DNA of 64,000 nt from Hygrophila difformis (taxonomy: Eukaryota; Streptophyta; Magnoliopsida; Lamiales; Acanthaceae). Of the stretch, positions 53,234 through 64,000 are shown piece after piece. The notes below the pieces were generated by a model. That model was not told the origin of the DNA. It saw only the letters and a list, made by a program, of their open reading frames with translations, and did no database searches. Every line of letters begins with the position of its first letter. The first letter of the stretch is position 1. The stretch is taken from positions 35,482,054-35,546,053 of the forward strand of contig JAOANR010000003.1 of the NCBI GenBank assembly GCA_030278955.1, given 5' to 3'. The position numbers and the translations under genes were made by a program.

Positions 53234-53545
53234 AACACAATCGTCAGTAAAATTAAATTCAACATTCTTGCACAATAGTTTAAACTTTAAACAGAGTCAA
53301 TGCAATTTTAGAGAAATCTTTTATATATCTCCTATAAATCCAGCTTGATCAAGAAAACTTAATGTTTTAATATTATGAGGAGGTGGAATTTTAGCAATAA
53401 CCCCAACTTTCGCTCTATCAACTTCAATGATTTTTAGAAATTCTATGTCCTAAGACAATACCTTCACTAATCATAAAATGAAATTTTTCCTAATTAAGCA
53501 TTAAATTAGATTCCTCACATCTTATTAGGACTTTTTCAAGATTGT
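53234..53545 (-). pseudogene. A2 RT/RNase H linker remnant
   Basis: The minus strand contains the GTTTAAACTATTGTGCAAG block shared with the left arm at 22210 and CTTGATCAAGCTGG-type connection sequence, broken by frameshifts. The LTR starting at 53233 cuts it off from the rest of RNase H at 27530. Confidence 0.7.
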
Positions 53546-54210
53546 TCAAACATTTATTAAAATCAGTTCCGAACACAGAAAATCGTTCTTAAAAACCTCA
53601 GTACATGTTTCAATTAAATCAGAGAATATGGACACCATGCATGTTTGATATGTTGCTGGTGCATTGCATAAACTAAATGACATTCTTCTATAAGCAAATG
53701 TACCATAAGAACATGTAAATGTAGTTTTATCTTGATTCTCAAGTGCAATTGGAACTTGATTATAACCAGAATAACCATCTAAAGAGCAATAAAATTCATA
53801 ACCAGCAAGACGTTCTAGCATTTGATAAATAAAAGGCAATGGAAAGTGATCTTTTCTTGTTTTATCATTTAATCTCCTATAATCAATACAAACACGTCAT
53901 CCAGTAGTAGTTCTAGTAGGTACGAATTCACCATTTTCATTTTTAATAACAGTCATACCTCCCTTTTTAGAGACTACTTGAATTGGACTTACACATTGAC
54001 TATCAGAATAGAGTAAATAATACCTGCATCGAGTAATTTGATCACCTCCGCCCTTACTGCTTCTTGTAAATGAGGATTCAATCTTCTTTGAGGCTGTCTT
54101 ACTGGCTTGTCATCCTCCTTCATATAAACGCGATGTATGCACAATGCTGGACTCAATCCTTTAATATCTGCTATCGTCCAACCTATAGCTTTAATATGCT
54201 TACTCAACAC
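53546..54210 (-). pseudogene. A2 reverse transcriptase remnant
   Basis: Two open pieces. 53989-54210 has SKHIKAIGWTIADIKGLSPA and QEAVRAEVIKLLDAGIIY. 53546-53839 has MPFIYQMLERLAGYEFYCSL, DGYSGYNQVPIALENQDKTT and FRRMSFSLCNAPATYQTCMV-like sequence. In the catalytic motif the expected M-D-D reads KNDFLCS, so the active site is destroyed. The middle piece (53840-53988) is in other frames with stops. Confidence 0.88.
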
Positions 54211-54539
54211 TTGGGTTGGTGCATTTAATTGATCATCATTTCATTTAATACTTGCAATAACAGGTAATGTATCATTTTCACCAAGAAAACCCATCTCTAA
54301 TGTGTTGGTAGCTCCTTCAAAGTCAATGTAGGTGGCTTCTCAACAGATGGTATTAATTTCGACTCCTCTACTGCATATGCTACTTGTAAACCCAATCATC
54401 CCTCACACTTACCTCCAACTACCTCCTCACAACTCTCCTCTAACTGCTCAAATTTCCTATAAGGATTATGTCTTGCAAAGAACTCTCTCTCAATCACCTC
54501 ATCCTCCTGATCAATAGTTGTCACCCTATTGTATGAATA

Positions 54540-54930
54540 AGTGTCTGAGCTAGCATGTTGTGTTTGTAGTTTTTGCCACATCAAACAATACTTGCTCATC
54601 TTCTACTTTAAGTGTGATCATGCCATCATCCATATCAACCATAGCACACCCAGTTCGTAGAAATGGTCTACCTAGAATCAAAAGAAATATCCATGTCTTT
54701 ATCCATATCAAGCATAACAAAATCAACAGGAAAAATGAAATCTGCAACTTGAACAGGAACTTCCTCAACAATGCCCAAAGGTGTCCTAATAGATTTATCT
54801 ACTAACTGCAACTGCATCCTTGTAGGCTTCACAACTCCTACTCCAAGTTCCCTGAAAACATGTAAATGCATCAAATTAATGCTGGAACCAAGATCACAAA
54901 GAGCTTTATTAAATTCTTAAGTGGCAATAT
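54540..54930 (-). pseudogene. A2 aspartic protease remnant
   Basis: Frames at 54668-54874 and 54550-54771 carry GVVKPTRMQLQLVDKSIRTP, DFIFPVDFVMLDMDKDMD and ILGRPFLRTGCAMVDMDDGM, the late part of Athila protease. A frameshift lies at about 54700. The active-site block upstream reads CDLGSSINLMHL-like through broken sequence near 54860-54910. Confidence 0.8.
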
Positions 54931-56970
54931 TGCAATGAATAGTGTAACTCCCTGGATCCTTTTGTTTAGTAGGCTGCCTTCTTTGTAGAATTGCACTATA
55001 TTCTCCTGTCAATGTCACATTTTCTTCATCATCAACACTCCTCTTCTTTGATAGGATTTCCTTCAAAAACTTGGCATAAATAGGCATCTGTGCTATAACA
55101 TCTGCAAAAGAAATGTCAATTCTCAAATTTTTAAGTACTTCTGAAAATTTAGTGAAATCTTTATCTTTCTTGGCCTTTCTAAGACACTGTGGATATGGAA
55201 TAGGTGGATGGTATAACTTGACTCGTACAACATACTTTCTCTTTCTTTTAGTTCTTATCGACACCAAGTCCCTCACTTCCTTTAGACTCATCTGTACTTT
55301 TCTACTGACTTTCTTTCTCTGTATCCTCATTCTGATCATCTAAAGTATCAGTTGAAACATCTGGATCATCTAAACTAGAATAAGGGTTTGGTAGCTCCTT
55401 TTTGTTCCTTAAAGTGATAGCTTTGCACTGCTCTTTTGGATTAGGATCGGGCATACTTGGTAAAGTTCCTTGCTGTCTATTTGAAGTATCCTGGCAATCT
55501 GTCCAACTTGAATTTCCAAATTTCTCATTGAAGCTTGCATTTGCTGAATTGCCTGCTGTTGTGATACAATATATTTCATTAATTCCTTCAAATTGACCTC
55601 ATCTCCTTCTTGTTTCTGTTGCAGCTGTTGTTGAGGTTGAAAGTTTCTAGGTTGTTGGTTTTGGTAGTAAGATTGGTTTTGATTTCTATTTTGATCGTAG
55701 TTTTGATTTTGGTTCTGGTATTGGTTTTTGTTTTGATTCTGTGGGTATTGTTCACGGTTATTTGGCTGGTAAGTGTTTTGCTGGTATTGAGGATTCTGAT
55801 CTTGGAAGTAATTTTTGTTTTGGGGACAGTTTTGGTTGTAGTTCTGCTGCCTATTTCCCTTGTAGTTCACGTCTTCTACTGGTTGTTCACTTGCTTCACA
55901 CTGCATACTGTTTTGAAGTCCTTGTTCGAGTAGGTGACAGGCTGATGATTCGTGAGATCCATGGCAAATACCACATCTCACAACCTTATTTTGACCCTTC
56001 TTCAGTGCAGAAACCTCTGTCATCAGGGCATCTAACTTAGAATCCATATCAACTGTCTTTTCTACCTCATATTATCCTTCTTTTGACTTGTTTCTAGTAT
56101 TCTTCTTGCCAGGAAATTTCTTCATATTTGATATTTGTTTCTCAATAATTTTCTTAGCTTGAAATGGTCCAATAGATATAAATGAATCCCTAGCTGCTGC
56201 ATCCAACAAGTTCATCCACTGATCTAACAATCCATTATAAAAGAAGTGAATCTGCTGCCGATCTTCAAAACCATGATTAGGACATCTTGCCAATAAAGTG
56301 TTGTATCTATCCCATGCATCAAGTGAAGACTCATCCTCATCCTGCACAAATTCCTTAATATTTTCTTGTAATTCTAGTACTTTGGAAGGTGGGAAATTTT
56401 TTTCTACAAATGTATCTAACATTTTGTCCCATGTATAACATCTCTCAGTGATATTGAATTATACAAATCATCAGAAACACCATTTATCTTCACCGTGACA
56501 CAATAATGCAAGAATGTTTTAATGTGTTCCACTGCATCATTCACAGCTAATCCATTATACTGATTTGATTGGACCATAGTGATTAATGCTGACTGAAGTG
56601 TAAAACTTAATGCATCTACATATAGCCCTGGAGTTCGATTAAGCAGATTCCCACTGTTTCATTGCAAATGCTGCTCAATAATCATTTCAGCATGATCCAC
56701 ATCACCTCCATTACCTTCATTATCACCTCTGTTATTACCTCGTTACCTTCTCTACCTTCTTCCATGTTTAACCTATTGAATTGTTCTACTGACTGATTAG
56801 TCTGAGCTGTCAGAATCCCAGTCAGGATAGTCCTCTTCATCAGAAGATGAGTTGACAAACACTTCCAACTGTGCCGGTCTCCTTCTTTTTCCTAATCTAA
56901 TTGCTCTCAGAGTACGTTCAATTTCAGGATCATAAGCTATTTCTGCTTGTTTACTTCGGACTGCAACATA
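54917..56970 (-). pseudogene. A2 gag remnant
   Basis: Nearly one frame with scattered stops. The N-terminus at about 56780-56970 has AYDPEIERTLRAIRLGKRRR. 56072-56422 is the gag domain end (LLARCPNHGFEDRQQIHFFY, NLLDAAARDSF). 55409-56047 has the knuckle CGICHGSHESSAC (CX2CX3HX4C, the same spacing as A1) and a very long Asn/Gln/Tyr-rich tract. 54917-55339 is the linker (FADVIAQMPIYAKFLKEIL). The same architecture as A1, but sequence and composition differ, so A1 and A2 are separate families. Confidence 0.88.
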
Positions 56971-57072
56971 TAAATAAAATAAAAATAAAAATAGTTAAAT
57001 TAATATTTAACTTATTAAAAAGTATATAAGTAGTTTAATAAACTAAAAACAATAAAAAAATTCACAATAAAT

Positions 57073-57090
57073 TCCCCGGCAATGGCGCCA
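57073..57090 (-). other. A2 primer-binding site, tRNA-Asp
   Basis: The minus strand reads TGGCGCCATTGCCGGGGA, one mismatch to the tRNA-Asp complement. Six bases separate it from the LTR terminal CA. Confidence 0.92.
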
Positions 57091-57096
57091 AAAACT

Positions 57097-58764
57097 TGAT
57101 GGGTATTTTTCATTACACACATTTTAACCACAAGCGGATGGTTATCATCAAGTAATACAGGTCGGTGAATAACCGAGTCGAACCCAAAGGAATTTCAGAA
57201 TATTAATTCATTCTGCAGAATATTTTAATCGTTTCAAGTTTATTTAATAGGTTTAAAATTTCATTTAAGTTCTAACAGCATTTAAATTAAAATAACAGCA
57301 ATTTAAAAAAAAAACTAAAATAATGCAGATTATATTTAAAATATTGAAAATAAAAATAAGAACCATGCTTGTAATGTTGTAGAACATGCCATCTTTCTAT
57401 AAAAGTGAAATTGCATAATAATTTAACATTTCCCAATGTCTGAAAAGGTCAATTTCAGTTGAATTAATAATTTTATAAAGATTAAATATGTGAAAATTTC
57501 CTATTTTTTCATAATTCGCATAGACGGACTTCATGAAAGTTAATTAATATGTCTAACATTCCACACAATCTCCATTTTATGCATAAATTTGTGTTTTTTC
57601 TAAGCATGCAAAACAACTTCAAATGCTGATATTAACACATTTCATTTCCCAAATCAGCGTGGTCATATTAGAATCCATAAATAATGTGATTTATTTCCAC
57701 GACAAGTACTGAAATCTTATTTTTACTTATTATATCCCGATTTAGCAAAGTAAAAATCTTAAATTTCAGATTCTAACATGCAGATTATGTAGAATAAGTG
57801 TAGAACAGATTAATTTAAGCATAAAATATATAAAAGCTTCCATAAAAACAATAATTCATACTTCAAAGTGATTCTGAACTCCCGTTCTAGAATCCTTCTA
57901 ACGCAAGATTACATTTAGAGGCAAAGTGATTTTGAAATCCATCTACAAACATAAAAAAAAAAAAAAAAATAGTGGAAAATTGCATTTAGAGGCAAATCCT
58001 AAACATTACAAAGCAAGAAAAAGAACAACACCTAGAACGTGAAGAACATAGTCAATCCAATGGTTTGATTCGTCCCTCTGGCACGATTCGGTGTTTCTGT
58101 GGTGTTATGGCCTTCTTCTCCAAGTGGTTGAATAGTTTCTGCCGTCAATATCTTTCTGTCTAACGAAAAATGGCTGAAAAGAGGCATTAAAACCGTGTCC
58201 GGGAAGTTAAAAAACTTACAAACTGCATATGTGGCGCTCAAAGTGGAGCTCGGGACAAATTTCAGGCGCGAAAGTGAAGGCTGGCGCTTACTGCTGATTG
58301 AAATTTCACCAAGTTTCGGGACGCCATTCCGGCGCTTGAATTGAGGTTTGGGCGCCACAATGTTGATCTGGCGCCTATTGGGAAGACTTTCCTCCGAAAT
58401 TTTTCAATCTCTGGAAATGGCGCACGAACTTGCGCTCCAAGGGTCATTTGGGCGCCATTCTTCATGGTGCAGCGCTTTCAGAACCAAATGCTCCGGATAA
58501 GTTTCTAAGTGTTGAAATGGCGCTCCAATGGACACATGCTCTATTTAGGCGCCATTCTTCTTAATGTCGCCCTCGAACAACACTTTTCATTATTTAAGTT
58601 CCTGAATCAGCAGTGCAATGTATTAGGTTTGCCAAAGCCTTATTAAAATGCATAAAAATATGGTGAATTCAACTCAAATAAGCCAAATCTAACCATTATA
58701 GATACGAAACATAAACAACATAAAATATACTCTAAAAACAATAAAATAAGGTAAAATACATTCA
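57097..58764 (-). repeat. A2 5' LTR (start uncertain)
   Basis: Its end is clear (minus strand ...CCCATCA next to the PBS). The start is proposed at TGAATG, 58764, just inside the Stowaway MITE, giving about 1.67 kb, but no second LTR or target duplication is available to prove it. The motif array at 58200-58575 lies inside. No coding sequence seen. Confidence 0.55.
58200..58575. repeat. Array of GGCGC motifs in about 100-bp units
   Basis: GGCGC, GCGCC, TGGCGCTC and GGGCGCCATT motifs cluster in four groups near 58207-58283, 58320-58378, 58418-58478 and 58518-58572, alternating orientation inside each group, with AT-rich spacers. The design resembles the array at 889-1885 but the motif is entirely different. 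Confidence 0.65.
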
Positions 58765-58782
58765 TTTTGGACATTTTTAGTA

Positions 58783-59044
58783 CTCCCTCCGTCCCAGTTA
58801 ATGTGTCCTGTTTGATTTTTTGACACTGTTTATTGTTCAACTTTGACTCAATTTTATTGCAAGTATATATTTGAAAAAAAAATAGTCGAGATGGGTCTTG
58901 TTAGAATCGTTTAATCATGTAGTTTTAGAATATATGTTTTACATAATTTTTCATTGTATATATTTTACAATATTAACGAATGAAAAAAGTGCATTGGATT
59001 ATGTGCAGAAGTCAAACAAGACAAGTTAAATGGGACGGAGGGAG
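58783..59044. mobile_element. Stowaway MITE
   Basis: 262 bp with termini CTCCCTCCGTCCCA and TGGGACGGAGGGAG, flanked by TA (58781-58782, 59045-59046). The terminal inverted repeats are about 30 bp. This is the classical plant Stowaway (Tc1/mariner) terminus; there is no coding capacity. Confidence 0.95.
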
Positions 59045-59793
59045 TACAATTTAAGCTCATATAAATGTGATTTCACAAGGCGCATCAACCTATAAGACCA
59101 TCTCCAATAGTACTCTAACTAAGGGTAGCATGTTTTCTCCAACAATACCCTAAAATCAAACCTATTTTAAATTTTTATCACCTTTAACATAATAGAATGT
59201 AAGATATTTCAGGACAAAATATTATATGCATGAACACATAATATGAAATACTCCAGAATGACAGATATTGACAAAATGATAGAATTATCAAAACATAATG
59301 GAACTCATAACATGACAGAATGACACATATAACAAGACAGAATGACACTTATAATAGGATAGAATGTGAAATAATTCAAGACAGTATTTGTCATTCGGTT
59401 TTGAAATATGTGAACATTCTATTTGATATAGTTTTACATTCTGTTTTGAGTTTTTGTACATTCTGTTTGAAATACATAGACATTCTGTTTTCAATATATT
59501 GACATTCTGTTTTGAAATATGTGTTGAGTCAAATTGGCCTTTTGTTTCATAGAATTGACATTATGTTTCATTGAAATGATCATTCTACCTTAAAAAACAA
59601 CCATGTTGTGATATCTAAATCTCACATCTTATTACCGGTGTATCATTTTTTTTTTATGTTAAAATTTAGGCATTATGTTTTACTTAAATTGACATTCTTT
59701 CATATAATATCTAACATTCTATTTTGTGCAATATAACATTATGCATTTTTTTCAATGATGCATTCTTGTTTAAGTATCATCTGTTATGTTATA
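59045..59793. repeat. Motif array ACAGAATG / CATTCTGT
   Basis: Between about 59195 and 59390 the motif appears mainly as ACAGAATGACA or AGAATG. From about 59395 to 59600 it appears mainly as CATTCTGTTTTGAAAT. The two halves are roughly mirror images. Similar motifs occur at 22018-22060. It may be the subterminal repeat region of a DNA transposon; termini were not identified. No gene. Confidence 0.6.
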
Positions 59794-60053
59794 CTTCGTC
59801 CGTTCTTATTTAATTGATATATTTGCATAGTGTTAACTATTCATTGAGTATATTTGATCAAATGTTTCAACATAGTTATATAAGAAAAAACATAGTTAAG
59901 GGAGGTGTTGTTAGATTTGTCTCATAACGTATTTTTTAATATAAAATTTTTATAATTTTTATTTATACACATTTTGAGTTATTACTGGTTAAAATTATGT
60001 ATTGGATTGCGTGAAATGCTGAAATTGTGTAGTTATTAAAGAACAGAGGTAAG
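59794..60053. mobile_element. Stowaway-like MITE, degenerate ends
   Basis: 260 bp between TA dinucleotides. Left end CTTCGTCCGTTCTTATTTAA; right end, inverted, CTTACCTCTGTTCTTTAATA. The interior resembles the MITE at 25353. Confidence 0.7.
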
Positions 60054-61636
60054 TAATAAATCTGGGTAAGTCTAATTGATTTTGAAGATGACATCTTCTC
60101 ATTTTCTCTCCCATCATCATTCATGTGTCCGTAAAAAGCTACAAAAAGAAACAAATTTATAATATTATTTATTTAAAATAATAAAAATAAAATAATAAAA
60201 TAAGTTAAATTTCATAAATATCCTTGGATAATCTGCACGATTTAGTAAAAAATAAGATCCAATCGTAATAAGTAGTTGGCTAGTTGCAACACATACTGGA
60301 AAAAAAGGTTCCATCACCTAGCGGTGAAAGTGGGACGGATAATTCCCGCCCGATCGGATGCCGTATTCGACTATATTCAAATCCGAGTTCGAATTTTTAT
60401 ATCCGGCGGATATTTGGTGGATACGGGACCGGATATGGGATTGCAAATATCCGCCCGTATCCGAAAAAATCCGAATATCATGCGGATATTATCCGTATTT
60501 TCTATCCGAGTATCCAAAAAATTATATATATTTATATGTATATTATAATATATAATATTAACTATAAAATAAATGAGTAATATTATATGTATAAATATAA
60601 TCAAAAGCTTGAAAGCTATATGTAATTAATTAAATCAAATTATATTAATCAACTCGACTACATCATTAGGTTTTCTTTGCATCTAAACTGTAGTATGTAA
60701 CATCTTGTAGTGATGCTATTTAGACATTTTGAAAAAAATAACTAATGATCTTGGAGTATATTCTGATTTCTCCTAAAAAATTATAAAAAAAACATAATTT
60801 TAAAAATTATAAGATTATCCGAGTTAAAATCTAAATCCGTCTCGTATCCGTTTCCCAATATATTCGAATTCGTATTTGTATCCGGCCTATTCGTATTCGA
60901 TTCCGTATTCGATAAAAAAAATATGGGATAGGATAGGGGACCTGAATTATATTGCGCCAAATATCATCGAATAATTCTTTTTAAAGAAAAATTTAAGATA
61001 CTTTTTTTTTATGTATTCGAGATTCATAATCATCAGGCCTATTATTATTTCTTGTATGCACGTTATAAAAAATTTTGCGGGTTGGCAATGCCTTGCAGAG
61101 ACATAGCAAGCTGCAAAATTTTTTATGGGGTATTTAAAAATATTGTGTTTATTCAAGGTTTATGATGGGCTTGTATTATTGATTGATTTTCAATTATAAC
61201 TTATACATTTAAATTGACAAACATAATGCCTACATATACAAGTTTAACAAAACCCTTCTGGAAAGGTTCCATTTTCTAACACAGTTACTCTTATTTAAGT
61301 TTAGTAATGCTCCGTACTTTTTAGAAAAGGTTTTATTCTACTTCTAGAAAAATTCGATACCAAAATAACTTTGTATTGCCGTGTAATCCAAAGGTAATTA
61401 TTCTCACCATCCCAACAGAGCTAAAACTCTCTTCCAGAAATAGTTGCAAGAATTACTCTTACAAAAACTAAAAAAATCAAACAAACCTCAAAACCGAGGA
61501 GGTTAGAACAATGAATCTAGGATTACTTCCCATATAGAAGTATTTGTATGTCTGTACCCCATGGGTTGGAAGGAAGTAATATCATACCATGATTGTGATT
61601 GAGGTTGTGTCATTAAATTTACAAAATGATGAGATA
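60054..61636. other. Intergenic DNA with ATCCG-rich repeat
   Basis: 60340-60510 and 60815-60925 are dense in ATCCG/CGGAT motifs (GGATATTTGG, ATCCGCCCGTATCCG, TCGTATTCGATTCCG), separated by AT-rich sequence. This is probably a decayed non-autonomous DNA transposon. A small inverted repeat (ATAAAAAATTTTGC / GCAAAATTTTTTAT) lies at 61065-61126. No coding sequence recognised. Confidence 0.45.
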
Positions 61637-62074
61637 GGACTGAACAATAGGCGTAACAGCAAGAGAAATCACGACACCCATGTTTCATGACGAGTATTTA
61701 CTCAAATCAAGCCAAACTCCTGATTATAATGAGATGGCAAACGTATATGTTCCATTTGCTTTTTTCCAAACAGATCAAAATATGTGTAACAAATGTTTAA
61801 ACATTACAGCTCAAAAAGAGGAGGGTAGAGAAGAGAGGATAAAATGGAAAACTATGGACTGAACAATAGGCGTAACAGCAAGAGAAATCACGACACCCAT
61901 GTTTCATGACGAGTATTTACTCAAATCAAGCCAAACTCCTGATTATAATGAGATGGCAAACGTATATGTTCCATTTGCTTTTTTCCAAACAGATCAAAAT
62001 ATGTGTAACAAATGTTTAAACATTACAGCTCAAAAAGAGGAGGGTAGAGAAGAGAGGATAAAATGGAAAACTAT
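61637..62074. repeat. Perfect 219-bp tandem duplication
   Basis: 61637-61855 and 61856-62074 read identical by eye, starting GGACTGAACAATAGGCG and ending GGAAAACTAT. Short frames repeated in both copies are incidental. Either very recent or an assembly artefact. Confidence 0.92.
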
Positions 62075-63123
62075 GGAATCGAGAATTCAAAAGTTCAAAT
62101 GGAGTATGTGAAATGCAATTATGCAAACAAATACCACAATGATAAAAACAGGTACTACTCTAACCTAATCCAACCTGGTGAACAAGTTATGTATGTCTCA
62201 TAAGTTATTGATCTGATACCTTCTTATCATAAATCTCGAATCAGATATGCACTCATGAACAAATCAGTGCGACCAAGAGTATTTTGGATCCAGTAAATAT
62301 AAGGACTCAACAAATTAAGCTACTCCTTATTGCAAATAAAGAAGGATGCATTCAACAAACTCCAGCATTAATAGTATGTCTGAAAAAGGTATTAATCCAT
62401 TGATCTTTGTGGGTGGTACCCACGAAATAACGAGTATACAGGAGTGATATAATAAGAGCACGGAAGGCATGTTTTGAGTGTAATTGAACAACAGCATTGC
62501 ACAAGAATCAGGTTGGGTGTCCCATTAAAAGTCCAAAACACTACTAAAACACAAAAAGAGCAATTATTTCTGTCTAAATCAAACTTTCAAAAACACTACA
62601 AATTAAACAACATTCAGCAGCAGGATAGCTCCTCTATATAAGCTCCCCCTATGTCATACATATAAACAAGCACAAGACTCATTAGTATCCAAGAATTGCC
62701 TACATTTGTTGTGATTTCCAAACCAAGCTACAAAAGGAATGCAATTGTATACAATAATAACACAAACATACAAGACATACATCACAGGCAAAAAAGCAGG
62801 ACACAAAAATTGAAACAAAGTTATGCAATGCCCCCAAGATATCATCCAACCCAACTCTAAATTTCAATTCAAGAGTAAATACATTGAACAGGTTCATCAC
62901 ATAGAGGCAAGGTACATATACAAATTTACAAATATATATATATATATATATATAAAATATAGACACACGTGTTTGGATAATGGATATATGTCATAAAATG
63001 TTTTGCTCCAATACATCCAAGTCGATAAAGAAAGGAACTATCATCGAGCTAACAGTTTATAAGCCACACTATTCCTCGATGAAGATAGAAAACAAACCTG
63101 CAACTTTAAGTAATCCTGCATTT
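62075..63123. other. Downstream flank of EXO70
   Basis: No coding sequence. It probably contains the 3' UTR of the EXO70 gene on the minus strand near 63000-63123. An (AT)n run lies at 62932-62954. Confidence 0.5.
62932..62954. repeat. (AT)n microsatellite
   Basis: About 11 AT units; likely length-polymorphic. Confidence 0.9.
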
Positions 63124-64000
63124 CTATGAGCTTTTCCTTCTCATATGATGCAGAATGAGTGGTGTTCCCTCGAATAGATCCAATAAGTAATTCTCCAAGT
63201 CCTCTGGGTTGTATTTTATGTATTTTGTAGCATGCCTCCCGCTTTCTAACTGGCTACCAAATCTTCCCATAAAGGAGCGGTAAGCAGGGATCACTTTTTC
63301 AGAAATGGAAATCCTGAGTTCCTCACGGAGTTGAGCATCTGGGACTTTCCATGCTGTTTGGATCCTATATATGTCCTCAAAACAAGCATTGAAATTCTTA
63401 AATCTATCCTTCAAAGCCACCTTCGATGTGTTATTCGAACTGCCACCAATGCCTTCATCCCGTAAACAAGCTAACGCTCTCGTCCATGCTGTTCGAAGGT
63501 ATTGGGTAGCACACTGTCGAACCAGTCCCCTACGTTTCTTAACCCAATTATCACCTAAAAGGTTTCTTAGCTCAGAGTCCTTCACTTTCTGCACTATGTA
63601 GAGGACATTGTTCATTAAGAATATGTAATGCATTGCAGGGTCCTCATACAGCTTTGCCTTCTCCTCGATATTCGATTCCAAGGAAGTAAGCAAAGCCAGT
63701 AACCTCCTAGCGATAACAGACATTTCTCCAACCTCTGAACTATCAGAATGCTCCCTCTGCAATGGAGGGCGGGAGTCTGACTCTACCCCCACATTCGCCA
63801 AAAGCACATTAAGGGTTTCACTATAATCCACAAGCAACTTTGAATAATTCATCACATATCTAGCAAGTGGGTGAATGTCGCCATTCTGTATGACTTTTTT
63901 GGAAGTTTCTCCCTGTACTGCATTCTCGAATTCAACGAAAGTCCCCACAGCAGCCTCACCCAACCAATCCAAGACTCCCTTGGCCTCACCGCAGACCGTC
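63124..64000 (-). CDS. EXO70: EXO70 exocyst subunit, C-terminal part (partial)
   Basis: Open minus-strand frame from the right window edge to a TAG at 63124-63126, at least 290 residues with no interruption. Hallmarks of the Exo70 C-terminal domain are [59 protein letters not shown], the [16 protein letters not shown] region, [35 protein letters not shown] and the terminal [20 protein letters not shown]. Exo70 belongs to the eight-subunit exocyst that tethers secretory vesicles to the plasma membrane; its C-terminus binds phosphoinositides. Plant EXO70 genes are usually about 600-680 residues and mostly intronless, so the N-terminal half should lie beyond 64000. Subfamily was not assigned. 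This is the only clear host gene in the window. Confidence 0.95.
   Translation of the reverse strand, partial: TVCGEAKGVLDWLGEAAVGTFVEFENAVQGETSKKVIQNGDIHPLARYVMNYSKLLVDYSETLNVLLANVGVESDSRPPLQREHSDSSEVGEMSVIARRLLALLTSLESNIEEKAKLYEDPAMHYIFLMNNVLYIVQKVKDSELRNLLGDNWVKKRRGLVRQCATQYLRTAWTRALACLRDEGIGGSSNNTSKVALKDRFKNFNACFEDIYRIQTAWKVPDAQLREELRISISEKVIPAYRSFMGRFGSQLESGRHATKYIKYNPEDLENYLLDLFEGTPLILHHMRRKSS

Noticed and set aside
27526..53238. Single chromovirus element spanning 27531-53233 with both LTRs
   Set aside because: The two outer ends do not match (TGTCACACCGTG versus TGTAGCATCCCGG) and the flanks (CATGT, AACAC) are not duplicates, so at least two elements are involved.
63371..63601. Plus-strand ORF opposite EXO70
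   Set aside because: Shadow of the conserved EXO70 frame.

Overview
This window is a TE-dominated stretch of nuclear DNA from a flowering plant, probably a eudicot. The evidence is the set of plant-specific element families: Athila-type and chromodomain (Tekay-like) Ty3/gypsy elements, a Copia element, a plant L1 LINE with a C-terminal RNase H, Stowaway-type MITEs and an endogenous caulimovirid. There is also one plausible host gene, an EXO70 exocyst subunit running off the right edge. Non-coding DNA is AT-rich. No bacterial-type operons, rRNA or tRNA genes were seen; the tRNA-like matches are retroelement primer-binding sites.

Layout. 1-10238: a decayed Athila-type element (A1) on +, preceded by about 1 kb of roughly 100-bp dyad-symmetric tandem units, with its gag-pol in essentially one frame broken by stops. 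Its integrase end is fused directly to a 188-bp LTR terminus. 10239-22200: remnant of an endogenous caulimovirid on the minus strand (tRNA-Met primer site, a small coiled-coil ORF, a coat-protein ORF). It is split by an 8.7-kb LTR element (12199-20938) flanked by the 5-bp duplication TCGAT. That element has about 3.3-kb LTRs and only a gag-type internal region. 22211-27530: a large inverted repeat of a second Athila-type family (A2), tail to tail, with a Stowaway MITE in one arm only and an antisense gene remnant in the other. 27531-53233: about 25.7 kb of nested insertions splitting the right-arm A2 element. These are a chromovirus 3' LTR with chromodomain integrase, a spliced-looking Transposase_32-type gene, a convergent small coiled-coil ORF, two solo LTRs with exact duplications (ATAAG; AAAAT), a full-length L1 inside the first and a deleted Copia element inside the second. 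53234-58764: the 5' part of A2 (RT, protease, gag, tRNA-Asp PBS, LTR) on the minus strand. 58765-63123: MITEs, a motif array, a perfect 219-bp duplication and intergenic DNA. 63124-64000: EXO70 C-terminal part.

How the parts relate. Nearly all coding sequence is retroelement-derived and broken; L1 ORF1 and the EXO70 fragment are the best-preserved frames. The most informative signals are structural. (i) One chromovirus-like LTR family occurs with two different 5' ends, each certified by target-site duplications and each preceded by its own polypurine tract. (ii) A small coiled-coil/proline-rich ORF lies upstream of gag in one element and at the matching place in another. (iii) Two unrelated antisense genes with their own promoter-like sequences lie inside retroelement remnants. 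(iv) A Copia LTR carries an inverted copy of its own promoter. All similarities were judged by eye; no alignments or database searches were run.
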